In this document: piece by piece, positions 1 through 5,952 of the stretch
Numbering within the stretch: position 1 is the stretch's first letter
How the letters are laid out: the number at the start of each line of letters is the position of its first letter
From: Candidatus Eiseniibacteriota bacterium
GTDB lineage: Bacteria; Joyebacterota; Joyebacteria; Joyebacterales; Joyebacteraceae
Assembly (NCBI GenBank): GCA_030639555.1
Contig: DAOWCM010000087.1
Coordinates: 1 to 8,132, forward strand
DNA: 8,132 bases
Reading direction: 5' to 3'
Notes under the pieces: generated by a model
The model's database searches: none
Told to the model about the DNA's origin: nothing
The model's input: the letters and a program-made list of their open reading frames with translations, nothing else
Translations under genes and position numbers: made by a program

Positions 1-693
1 ATTCTCGAGCAGGAAATCGACGGCCCGCTCATCGTCCTCGCGAAACGTCTTGAGATCGAGCGACAGGCCCTTGAAGGTGACGCCCTTACGCTCCCTCAGC
101 CATCCGTCCTCCTCGGACACACAGACGATCGCATCTTCCGTGACGTCAGTCAGCCTGAGCGTCGCCGTGCCGTCTCCGATGGAGACGAGGGGCCGCTCTT
201 CCCTCGCTACGTATCCGCGAAGACGCTCGGCGATCCCGGGGTCTTCTTCCACCACCGGCTTTCCGTAGGCGCAGATGGTCGGCGCGCTGCGATCTCCCGC
301 GAGCCTGAGCTCGACACGCTGCCCGGCGCTCAGCGCTATCCCCTCTCCGACGCCCATCAGCCTCAGCTTGGGCCCGGGGAGATCGCCCAGCACGGCGAGG
401 TTGCGGAACCGCTGCCGTTGTGCCCTGAGAAGACTCAGGATCCTCAGTTCCTTACAGTCGGGGTCGGGGGCCCCGTCGTCCGCCGGCTGGTAGAAGGACA
501 TGTTGATGCGGAGCACGTCGATCAGGTAGCCGTCATCACGCTCGAACCACCCCAGAAACCGCGCCCAGTCGTCGGCGCTTCCTCCGAACCGCACGGCCTC
601 GACGCCGCCCGTATCGTACATCTCGTGCGTGAGCGCCCCCACGGTCGCCACGATCTTGGTCCTGAGTGGCTTCCCGTCTTCCCGCCTGTGCAT
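1..693 (-). CDS. Divergent pyruvate kinase-like protein, N-terminal part (cut by left window edge)
   Basis: The minus-strand frame is open from the window edge to an ATG at 693, giving 231 residues with the C-terminus missing. It resembles the start of pyruvate kinase, the glycolytic enzyme that makes ATP and pyruvate from phosphoenolpyruvate. Visible family motifs are RTKIVATVG (residues 11-19), RINMS (62-66), DLPGPKLR (104-111), IGDGT (172-176, start of the B-domain return) and KGVTFKG (203-209). It is divergent: canonical enzymes have RxNxSHG, but here S66 is followed by FYQ, and the usual GP after the first motif is GA. The catalytic lysine and the PEP-binding barrel lie beyond the window, so activity cannot be judged. 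The ATG at 693 is preceded by AAGAAGGGA, a fair ribosome site. The frame is also open upstream as far as the 8-G tract at 760-767. It follows the carbonic-anhydrase-like gene. The family call is firm; enzymatic function is uncertain. Confidence 0.8.
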   Translation of the reverse strand, partial: MHRREDGKPLRTKIVATVGALTHEMYDTGGVEAVRFGGSADDWARFLGWFERDDGYLIDVLRINMSFYQPADDGAPDPDCKELRILSLLRAQRQRFRNLAVLGDLPGPKLRLMGVGEGIALSAGQRVELRLAGDRSAPTICAYGKPVVEEDPGIAERLRGYVAREERPLVSIGDGTATLRLTDVTEDAIVCVSEEDGWLRERKGVTFKGLSLDLKTFREDDERAVDFLLEN

Positions 694-1151
694 CCGCGTC
701 CCTTCTTCTTCCGTCCGCCGAACCGTCTGCCACCTCTGAAGAGCCGAGCTCCGGCTACGCCCCCCCCTGCCGGTTCCCTGGTCGTCACCTCGAACACGTT
801 CCAGTCCCTGCTGAGCCAGAGCCCGAGAACCACCGCGTCGGGGAAATGTCCGGCGATGAAATCCACTGCCTCCCCAAGCTGACGCCTCTGCGTGGTCTCG
901 TCCTCCGGGTTCCCCGCGCAGTCGTCGTGCGCGACGACTGCGACGACCTTCGAGCCGTGCTTCCTGGACACCGCCACTCGTCTCAGTATCGACTGGCTTA
1001 CCGTCTCGTCGGCCGGTTTGGCAAGGCTCCTGACCGGCCCGGCCTCGGTGACCGAGTCCACGTAGAGAACCTTGAACCGATTCTGAAGGTAGCGTATGAC
1101 GGGCAGCTGGACCCTCCCGTCCATGCAGTTGACTACGGTGCAGAACGACAA
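522..1151 (-). CDS. Small beta-carbonic-anhydrase-like protein; 3' part of the frame probably shifted
   Basis: Residues 4-122 resemble a short beta-carbonic-anhydrase-like family. They carry the zinc-ligand pattern CxDxR (C9-M-D11-G-R13) and HxxC (H75-D-D-C78), inside VVNCMDGR and VAHDDCAGNP. Beta-carbonic anhydrases interconvert CO2 and bicarbonate; this short family is poorly characterised, so activity is inferred. I chose the TTG at 1151 because GGAGAGGGG lies six bases upstream and the conserved core begins at once; another in-frame TTG at 1229 has no comparable site. As written the frame gives 209 residues and ends at 522, but the core ends near residue 122. Residues from about 132 on are Gly/Arg-rich and overlap the pyruvate-kinase-like gene out of frame. 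An 8-G run (760-767) sits exactly at the change. With one G fewer, a TAG at 755-757 would end the protein at 131 residues. The true 3' end is therefore probably 755, not 522. Confidence 0.7.
   Translation of the reverse strand: MSFCTVVNCMDGRVQLPVIRYLQNRFKVLYVDSVTEAGPVRSLAKPADETVSQSILRRVAVSRKHGSKVVAVVAHDDCAGNPEDETTQRRQLGEAVDFIAGHFPDAVVLGLWLSRDWNVFEVTTREPAGGGVAGARLFRGGRRFGGRKKKGRGCTGGKTGSHSGPRSWRPWGRSRTRCTIRAASRPCGSEEAPTTGRGFWGGSSVMTAT
760..767 (-). repeat. Homopolymeric G8 tract at the end of the carbonic-anhydrase-like gene
   Basis: The plus strand shows eight consecutive C, which is G8 on the coding strand. The tract lies in codons 129-131 of the carbonic-anhydrase-like frame. Seven G would bring a TAG (755-757) into frame immediately. 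Nine G would join this gene in frame to the pyruvate-kinase-like gene. The eight present give the unlikely long tail. It may be a sequencing or assembly length error, a contingency-type slippage tract, or simply a run that codes Gly. Confidence 0.9.
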
Positions 1152-1245
1152 TCGATGCCCCTCTCCATATCTGTGGTACCGCTGACCGGCCCTGCCGCTG
1201 CCAGGTCGCGCCACCCAACCGGCACACAACCCGAGCGGGGCGCCG

Positions 1246-2172
1246 TCACCCGGCGTCTCGCTCGCACGGCTCCACGTGCACGATGGCCTCCGTGACGTCG
1301 CATCCGCACTCCAGGAGCCGCGCCCGAACCTCGGTGGCGATCTCGTGTCCCTCGACCACGCTCAGCATCGGGTCCACGTGAACGTGCACGTCCAGCATGA
1401 TCGAGCCCCCCATCATGCGCAGACGCAGAGTGTGGAACGCGACGACGCCGGGGGTACCTGCCACGGCCCGCTCTATTCGTTCGCTCACTGCTCTGGCCGG
1501 TGCCACATCGATGAGCTCGGCCACGCTCTCACGAATGATACGCGCCGCCGTCACACCGAGGAAAGCCGACAGCACGACCGCCGTGAGCTGATCCAGGAAC
1601 GCCCACTCGGGACCACCGAACGCGACTCCCCCGAGACCCGCGGCCGCCGCCATCGATGTGAACGCATCGGTACGATGGTGCCACGCGTTCGCCACGATCG
1701 ACCTGTCCCCGGCCTCGCGTCCCACCTTCAGGGTCAGGCGATAGAGCAGCTCCTTCGGAGCGATCGAAACGAGCGCGACCCAGAACGGCACCATACCCAG
1801 CGTCCCGTCGTGCGGCGTCCTGAACGTCCCCATGGCATTGTAGACTATCCAACCCGCCGTTGCCAGCAGCGCCGTCCCTACGAACAGTGTCACAAGAGTC
1901 GTGACGCGCCCGTGTCCGTAGTGATGGTCCTCGTCGGCCGGCCTCCCGGAAATCCGAAGACCGACAAGTACGGCGGAGTCGGTGACGAGGTCGGATACGC
2001 TGTGCAGCCCGTCCGCCAGCAGAGTCTGGCTCCGAAGCGTCAGACCGACCCACAACTTGGCCAGCGCGAGCAGTACGTTGACGAAGAGACCCACCCACGT
2101 CACGCCGCCGGGTGTCATCGCGCCGCGTCTGACGCCCGCCTCTGGTCGTCGCCTGTGGGAACCGCGTGTCAC
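1246..2172 (-). CDS. Cation diffusion facilitator (CDF) family metal exporter
   Basis: Inner-membrane divalent-metal/proton antiporter of the CDF family (FieF/YiiP-like), which exports Zn, Fe, Mn, Co or similar metals. It has 308 residues, normal for the family. Hydrophobic segments begin near residue 24 (TM1) and at about 48-74, 90-112, 124-140, 170-187 and 193-212. The transport-site motifs are H57xxxD61 in TM2 and H165xxxD169 in TM5, the latter inside the typical NAWHHRTDA. HHYGHGR (83-89) is the usual loop before TM3. Residues from about 220 to the end form the cytoplasmic ferredoxin-like dimer domain with His-rich strands (H263, H265, H276, H299). Two His-Asp pairs are commonly associated with zinc-type transporters, but the substrate cannot be fixed from sequence. 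The GTG at 2172 has AGGAGG five bases upstream; a longer frame to 2328 would add 52 residues of uncharacteristic sequence overlapping the preceding gene. It starts 44 bases after the HEAT-like gene. Confidence 0.92.
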   Translation of the reverse strand: MTRGSHRRRPEAGVRRGAMTPGGVTWVGLFVNVLLALAKLWVGLTLRSQTLLADGLHSVSDLVTDSAVLVGLRISGRPADEDHHYGHGRVTTLVTLFVGTALLATAGWIVYNAMGTFRTPHDGTLGMVPFWVALVSIAPKELLYRLTLKVGREAGDRSIVANAWHHRTDAFTSMAAAAGLGGVAFGGPEWAFLDQLTAVVLSAFLGVTAARIIRESVAELIDVAPARAVSERIERAVAGTPGVVAFHTLRLRMMGGSIMLDVHVHVDPMLSVVEGHEIATEVRARLLECGCDVTEAIVHVEPCERDAG

Positions 2173-2216
2173 GCTTTCCTCCTCACGGTTCGAGCATCCA
2201 GCCACGACCTCAGGGC

Positions 2217-3110
2217 TCAGTTCACGGACATCCGGAAAAGCTCGAACAGCGGGCTCCACGACCCGGCCGACAGAACCCAGAGCACGCCATACTCGTTGGT
2301 CGGGTGCTCCGGGCCGACCCGACCGCACGCGATTCGCACGAGGGCCAGCCGGTCCGGCCTCGCTCCCCGCGTGGCCACCCAGCGCGGCATCGACGGCGCG
2401 GACCGCGGGAGGTCGTGCACGGCGAGGTCGAGTCGCACAAACGCTCTTCCGACAAGATACGTTGATTCGCGAAACGCCCCTGACGGAAGCACCTGCACCG
2501 CACGTTCGCCGCAGGCGAGATCATAGACGTCCGATAGACCCTCTCCACAGACCAGCAGGGGCGGCGCGTCTCTGTCTCCAGGATCGACGTCGCATCCGTC
2601 AGGCAGTCCTCCCGCCTGGCAGAGCACCGACCTGGCAAGCAGAACAAGCTTCTCCTCGACGGTTCCGACGACGGGGACGACCGCGTACTCCGTCCGCCGT
2701 CGGAGAACCATGTGCACGGCGCGCTCGACCTGCTCGCGCGCCTTCCCGGGAACCGTACCGACCCACGTCTCGAGCAGGGGTCTGAATGCCTTCTCGCTGC
2801 CCATGTGGGTGAGCACCCAGGAGGCGCCCAGGGCCGTCATCCGCCTGTCCGATGTCACGTTCGCCACGACGGCTGGGATGGCTCCGTCGCCGAGCGAAGC
2901 TATCTCCTTGATGAGCGGATCGCGCACGGAGTGCAGGGTGTCCAGTCGGGCGACCTGACGCTCGATCTCCGACGCGCCTACCGCCGCCGGCGAGGACGCC
3001 GGCACCGCGAGCACGAACACAAGCGCTGCGACGAGCGCCAGGGCCGGTGCGGGCACGGCCGTTCCGAACGTCGTCTCTGTCGTGAGCTCGCTCCGCATGT
3101 TCAATCCCAT
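2217..3110 (-). CDS. Exported HEAT-repeat-like protein of unknown function
   Basis: A 297-residue protein with an N-terminal export signal: a hydrophobic core at about 22-37 followed by small residues, with likely cleavage near AVGA (43-46). The mature N-terminal part (about 47-139) looks like short HEAT/ARM-type helical repeats, for example DPLIKEIASLGDGAIPAVV and the helices around RPLLETWVG. The C-terminal half (about 140-297) matches nothing I recognise. It carries five cysteines (C164, C173, C188, C200, C262), possibly disulfides in the periplasm or outside the cell. The ATG at 3110 has GAGG seven to ten bases upstream and overlaps the end of the pentapeptide gene by 10 bases, suggesting translational coupling; an ATG at 3098 is an alternative with a weaker site. 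The repeat assignment is by pattern only, and the role is unknown. Confidence 0.75.
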   Translation of the reverse strand: MGLNMRSELTTETTFGTAVPAPALALVAALVFVLAVPASSPAAVGASEIERQVARLDTLHSVRDPLIKEIASLGDGAIPAVVANVTSDRRMTALGASWVLTHMGSEKAFRPLLETWVGTVPGKAREQVERAVHMVLRRRTEYAVVPVVGTVEEKLVLLARSVLCQAGGLPDGCDVDPGDRDAPPLLVCGEGLSDVYDLACGERAVQVLPSGAFRESTYLVGRAFVRLDLAVHDLPRSAPSMPRWVATRGARPDRLALVRIACGRVGPEHPTNEYGVLWVLSAGSWSPLFELFRMSVN

Positions 3111-3715
3111 CCGGAGACCTCTATGTCAAGGCCCGAGAGAAGTGACATGGCCTCCGGAAGCGAGAAGCGGGCGCCCTTGAGCGTGTTCTCCGCGGGGACG
3201 ATCCTGTAGTTGCGGGCGCTTTGTAGGTTTGCACCCGACAGATTCGTGCGGACGAACTGTGCCCCGGTCAGATCGGTGCCCGAGAAGTCCGCCTCCGACA
3301 GGTCTGCCTCTCTGAAGTCAACGTCCTTCGCGGTGCACTCGGTGAAACGAACACCCTTGAGATTCAGCCCGAGGAAGGTCGAGTGGTTGACGACGCACTT
3401 CTCGAACCGCACGGGCACAAGCAGCCTCGACGTCGGCCAACGTGCCTCGGTCCAGTTGACACCGATGATCTTCGAGTCCTCGAATCGAGTCGACGAGAAC
3501 ACGCTGTGCGGCAGCTTGACCAGACTGAGGTCGCACTCCACGAAGACACACTCGTCGAACACGCACGCCCGAAGCATGGACTCGCTGAAGTCGCACCGCA
3601 CGAACCTGCACTCCCGGAACTCGGCAGATACCACATCCGTCTGTTCGAGGCGCACCTGTTCAAAGGTCTCCTCGGCGTAGGTGCTCTTCGAGCGGATGCC
3701 GCAGCCGCCCCTCAC
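3101..3715 (-). CDS. Pentapeptide-repeat protein (McbG/Qnr general type)
   Basis: A 204-residue protein made almost wholly of five-residue coils with Phe/Leu/Val at the centre position. Block 1 has centres every five residues from F18 to W88. The register then breaks over about T89-V102, and block 2 runs from F104 to L164 with many A(D/N)L-like units such as ADLSEADFSG. A C-terminal segment (about 172-204, including FSLPEAMSLLSGLDIEV) is non-repeat and likely caps the helix or forms a dimer. Such proteins fold as right-handed quadrilateral beta-helices. Two blocks split by a loop plus a C-terminal module recall gyrase-protecting members (Qnr, MfpA, McbG), but most pentapeptide proteins have unknown targets. 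In block 1 Cys fills the inward i-2 position at C36, C41, C51, C56 and C61. The GTG at 3715 follows the preceding stop after four bases, with GAGGAG upstream overlapping the end of that gene; an upstream GTG at 3775 would overlap it by 56 bases and is disfavoured. Confidence 0.9.
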   Translation of the reverse strand: MRGGCGIRSKSTYAEETFEQVRLEQTDVVSAEFRECRFVRCDFSESMLRACVFDECVFVECDLSLVKLPHSVFSSTRFEDSKIIGVNWTEARWPTSRLLVPVRFEKCVVNHSTFLGLNLKGVRFTECTAKDVDFREADLSEADFSGTDLTGAQFVRTNLSGANLQSARNYRIVPAENTLKGARFSLPEAMSLLSGLDIEVSGWD

Positions 3716-3719
3716 TGGT

Positions 3720-4559
3720 CTACTCCTCGTCCGAAGGTGGCCCCAGACTACATCGACCGACCGCGCATTTCCCACAGACCTCCGCGAGTTCGAGATCGCT
3801 CAATCGCCTCGCAACCGCCTGGCATCGATTCCAGCAGAGCTCGCTGTTGAGATCCCCTGCACCGTTCAGGGCGCCCACGGGACATCTGGTCACACAGTCT
3901 TTGCACGTGCCGCCGCTCTTGTTCACGCAGAGTTCACGCAGAGACCGATGACTGGGCTCGAGGACAGCATCAGTCACCAGACTCCCGAACCGCCCGGCAC
4001 AGCCCGCCTCGGTGATCACCATGTGGTGGAGCCCGAAGCGCCCGAGCCCCGCGATGACCGCGACGCTCTTGTGTGACCAGCCGCTCACGAGCGTCTCGCG
4101 GTCGAAGTTGCCGGTGGCCGGCGCAGACGCCGACGCGAATCCCGCGCGGCGGAGTTCCTCATCCAGCTTTTCGCAGAGCCTTCCTATGAGGTCGTTCGTC
4201 CCCAGGTAGGCGACCGCCCACTCGCGGGCGACGCGTCCCTTCCTCACCCTGTTCGCCTCCACGACCTCCGCCCCGAACGGCAGGAAGAAGGACACCACGG
4301 ACGCAGCGCCTGGCAGAAGGTCCGTGGGCAGCATGTGTTCGGGGCCGACCTGCCGCTTCAGATCCTCGAACGCCGGGTCGTCAGCGGCAGCGAACCCGAC
4401 CAAAGCCGGTCGATATGCTGTGGCGGTGTCCCCGTCGGCGACGACGGAACGCACTGTCCGCGTAATGAGCTCCCGGATCTGCGGCTCACTTCTGGCGCGG
4501 CTGCCGTCCTCCTGCGATGTGCTCACAATGAACTCCTGCTCTGACATCCGTTCGCTCAC
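3720..4559 (-). CDS. Short QueG-like (epoxyqueuosine reductase family, COG1600) iron-sulfur protein
   Basis: A 279-residue cytoplasmic protein related to epoxyqueuosine reductase QueG, the cobalamin/4Fe-4S enzyme of the last queuosine step in tRNA. Seen here: a DUF1730-like N-terminal domain (about 28-175, including PGAASVVSFFLPF), the cofactor-region motif AGLGRFGLHHMVIT (170-183) and FGSLVTD (191-197), then a ferredoxin-like section with C219xxC222xxxC226P. More cysteines at C187, C211, C242, C246, C262, C265 and C270 could support two clusters. It lacks the HEAT-like C-terminal domain of full QueG (about 350-390 residues), and the usual WxGK of the loop reads RFGL. It may therefore be a QueG-related reductase with another substrate. 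The GTG at 4559 overlaps the preceding stop as GTGA (4556-4559), with GGAGAG upstream; an ATG at 4547 is an alternative. The fold call is firm, the substrate unknown. Confidence 0.83.
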   Translation of the reverse strand: MSERMSEQEFIVSTSQEDGSRARSEPQIRELITRTVRSVVADGDTATAYRPALVGFAAADDPAFEDLKRQVGPEHMLPTDLLPGAASVVSFFLPFGAEVVEANRVRKGRVAREWAVAYLGTNDLIGRLCEKLDEELRRAGFASASAPATGNFDRETLVSGWSHKSVAVIAGLGRFGLHHMVITEAGCAGRFGSLVTDAVLEPSHRSLRELCVNKSGGTCKDCVTRCPVGALNGAGDLNSELCWNRCQAVARRLSDLELAEVCGKCAVGRCSLGPPSDEE

Positions 4560-4966
4560 GGCTGTTGCTCTCCCCGCGCCCCCGGCGCGGCCGGCCCCGC
4601 CTGCTCCTCAATCTCCATTTCACGCAGCAGGTGCCAGCTACCCTTGCGGTCCTGCGTGTCCCTGGGAGCCCGGTCGTAGTAGAGGTCGAACACACGGCCG
4701 TCCGCGGTCCGCACTCGGAAGTAGTAGCGTCCGACGCCGCGCGAGCCTCGCTTTTCCGCAACCGCGAGATGCGAGTCGCGCATGTTGTGCGCCATCTTCC
4801 CGCGCCGCGCGTAATCCCGCCACTCGCGGCTGCACTCCTCTATGCGATACGTGCGGCCGCGCCACTCGAAACCGCTGGGGCACAGCGGCCGCTTCTCGAA
4901 TCCTCTCTCCTCTTCGAAGAAGGCCTCGACTCTTTCACCGATGAAGCGTAGTGCCTTGTCTTCCAC
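4556..4966 (-). CDS. DUF6504-like small conserved protein
   Basis: A 136-residue soluble protein that resembles the DUF6504-type family of unknown function. Recognisable features are an N-terminal RFIGERVE (7-14), CPSGFEWRGRTYRI (29-42), REWRDYARRGKMAHNMR (47-63), GVGRYYFRVRT (77-87), then DGRVFDLYYDRAP and GSWHLLRE (89-116). The C-terminal 20 residues are low-complexity Ala/Pro/Gly/Gln. I chose the GTG at 4966 because the family similarity begins there and GGGGGAGG lies just upstream, although only two bases from the start; the TrmO-like gene has the same GGGAGGCG-start arrangement. A longer frame starts at ATG 5080 and would add 38 Arg/Trp-rich residues (174 in all), which look unconserved. 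Its stop overlaps the QueG-like start. No function should be assumed. Confidence 0.75.
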   Translation of the reverse strand: MEDKALRFIGERVEAFFEEERGFEKRPLCPSGFEWRGRTYRIEECSREWRDYARRGKMAHNMRDSHLAVAEKRGSRGVGRYYFRVRTADGRVFDLYYDRAPRDTQDRKGSWHLLREMEIEEQAGPAAPGARGEQQP

Positions 4967-5130
4967 CGCCTCCCCCGGTCTCCAGCCAATCCGCCCTCGA
5001 ACAGCGACGGGCCGACGCCAGTTCTGTCGCCGACCCGCTGCCATCACAACCATCCGCCTGCTCAATCGGAGCCTCGCCATGGGCCGCGGCGCTCCCGCCC
5101 CCTCACATCAGCCACTGGCGCCCCGCGGGG
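4967..5130 (-). other. Spacer between membrane-protein gene and DUF6504-like gene
   Basis: If the DUF6504-like gene starts at 4966, this is 164 bases without a gene. It may instead hold that gene's N-terminal extension from ATG 5080. A perfect palindrome CCCCGCGGGG (5121-5130) directly follows the membrane-protein stop codon, but its arms leave no room for a proper loop and there is no T-run, so I do not call a terminator. I see no clear promoter. Confidence 0.5.
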
Positions 5131-5802
5131 TCAGCTCGCGGTGCCCGAGAGCCCGCCGCTCAAGACACTCGTCAGCCACGCTATGCAGGTCTTGCGTACA
5201 ACGCGCTCGTGAAGCCGCATCGCCCTGCGCCATAGTATGAGCATCGAAAGGAGCAGCAGCCCCTCTACAACGAGACGTTTGGGGATGAGGTCCGCCGAAT
5301 AGGCGAGCAGATTGCCGACGGCAAGCATGAAGAAGCCGAACGCAAGAACGAGGCACATCCGTCTCTCGGCACTGAGTGCCAGCAGGCGGCTGCCGCTGTA
5401 GTGATCGACGAGCGTCAGCTGCTCGGCCATCAGGCCGGTGTCGGGAAGGTCGTCCACCTGGATCGCGACCGGCTCCCGTCCGACCGCCTCCAGAGCCCGG
5501 CTGTGGTCGTCCAGACACTCTCTCATGAGGCCCTTCGCGAGCTCCGAGTCCCTGCGCCGCAGCACTCGCCCGGCCAGGAACTCACCGAGCTCACCGAGGA
5601 TCAGCCCGATGAGGTAGGCGGCAAGCAGGCCGATGCCGAAGCGGCAGACCCAGGAGTGCTCCTGCTCGCATATCACGCGAAAGGCGAAGTTGATTCCCCT
5701 CGACGGCCCGTGCCTGAGATAGAGAGCTCCCAGCACGACCGCGGAGCCGGGCACAACACGGGCCAGAAAATCGTAGTATACCTGCGGTATCCACCCTGAC
5801 AT
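5131..5802 (-). CDS. Uncharacterised integral membrane protein
   Basis: A 223-residue protein that I cannot place in a named family. It opens with IPQVYYDFLARVVPG (5-19) running into the first membrane helix (about 12-29). A second helix lies at about 55-70 (FGIGLLAAYLIGLILG), and a helical pair at about 150-168 and 177-191. Between helices 2 and 3 (about 79-147) is a charged region with Arg-, Asp- and Glu-rich stretches, likely cytoplasmic by the positive-inside rule (RRR at 82-84). After helix 4 a basic amphipathic stretch (192-204) leads to a Gly/Ser-rich tail. The YDxxARxxPG opening is a motif I have seen at the start of various unnamed bacterial membrane proteins; that is recollection, not a family match. 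The ATG at 5802 has AGGAGG seven bases upstream, which favours it over an upstream start at 5844. Confidence 0.8.
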   Translation of the reverse strand: MSGWIPQVYYDFLARVVPGSAVVLGALYLRHGPSRGINFAFRVICEQEHSWVCRFGIGLLAAYLIGLILGELGEFLAGRVLRRRDSELAKGLMRECLDDHSRALEAVGREPVAIQVDDLPDTGLMAEQLTLVDHYSGSRLLALSAERRMCLVLAFGFFMLAVGNLLAYSADLIPKRLVVEGLLLLSMLILWRRAMRLHERVVRKTCIAWLTSVLSGGLSGTAS

Positions 5803-5952
5803 GGCCGGGCCTCCTGTCCGGTTAGGGACACCAGAAGCTGTCAATGTCGAAGCTACACCGCCGAAGCCACCATGTCATCAAGTAAACGAGAGGCCTGAAT
5901 CAGACCCCACTGGGTCGTCGCCGCGAGGTCCCGCCGCGTGGAGGCGAGTCGC
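5803..5952 (-). other. 150-base gap between TrmO-like gene and membrane-protein gene
   Basis: This is the longest clear gap that does not depend on a start-site choice. On the minus strand it holds a small inverted repeat GACCC-loop-GGGTC (5903-5916, five pairs, four-base loop) with no T-run after it, a TTGACA hexamer (5839-5844 on the plus-strand scale) without a convincing -10 at 16-18 bases, and the AGGAGG of the next gene. It could carry a promoter for the downstream genes, but the sequence alone does not establish one. Confidence 0.4.

Noticed and set aside
522..754. C-terminal 77 residues of the carbonic-anhydrase-like frame as a genuine domain
   Set aside because: This part overlaps the recognisable pyruvate-kinase-like frame out of register and has Gly/Arg-rich shadow composition, so it is treated as a frame artefact after the G8 tract.
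666..1295. 209-codon open frame on the plus strand
   Set aside because: Antisense to the carbonic-anhydrase-like gene, which has clear zinc-ligand motifs and a good ribosome site; no motif is visible in the plus-strand product.
2173..2328. N-terminal extension of the cation transporter to 2328
   Set aside because: It would overlap the HEAT-like gene by over 100 bases and has no family similarity, while GTG 2172 has an ideal AGGAGG site.
1276..2526. 416-codon open frame on the plus strand
   Set aside because: It lies antisense across the cation transporter and HEAT-like genes, both well supported. Its translation is rich in Arg, His and Gln without domains or hydrophobic patterning, as expected for an antisense shadow in GC-rich DNA.
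5121..5130. Palindrome CCCCGCGGGG just after the membrane-protein stop
   Set aside because: No room for a loop with a long stem, no T-run; such palindromes are common in GC-rich sequence.
5839..5844. TTGACA hexamer as a promoter for the membrane-protein gene
   Set aside because: No acceptable -10 hexamer at 16-18 bases downstream on the minus strand; a single perfect hexamer is expected by chance often enough.
5903..5916. Inverted repeat GACCC/GGGTC as a terminator after the TrmO-like gene
   Set aside because: Only five pairs and no T-run on either strand.
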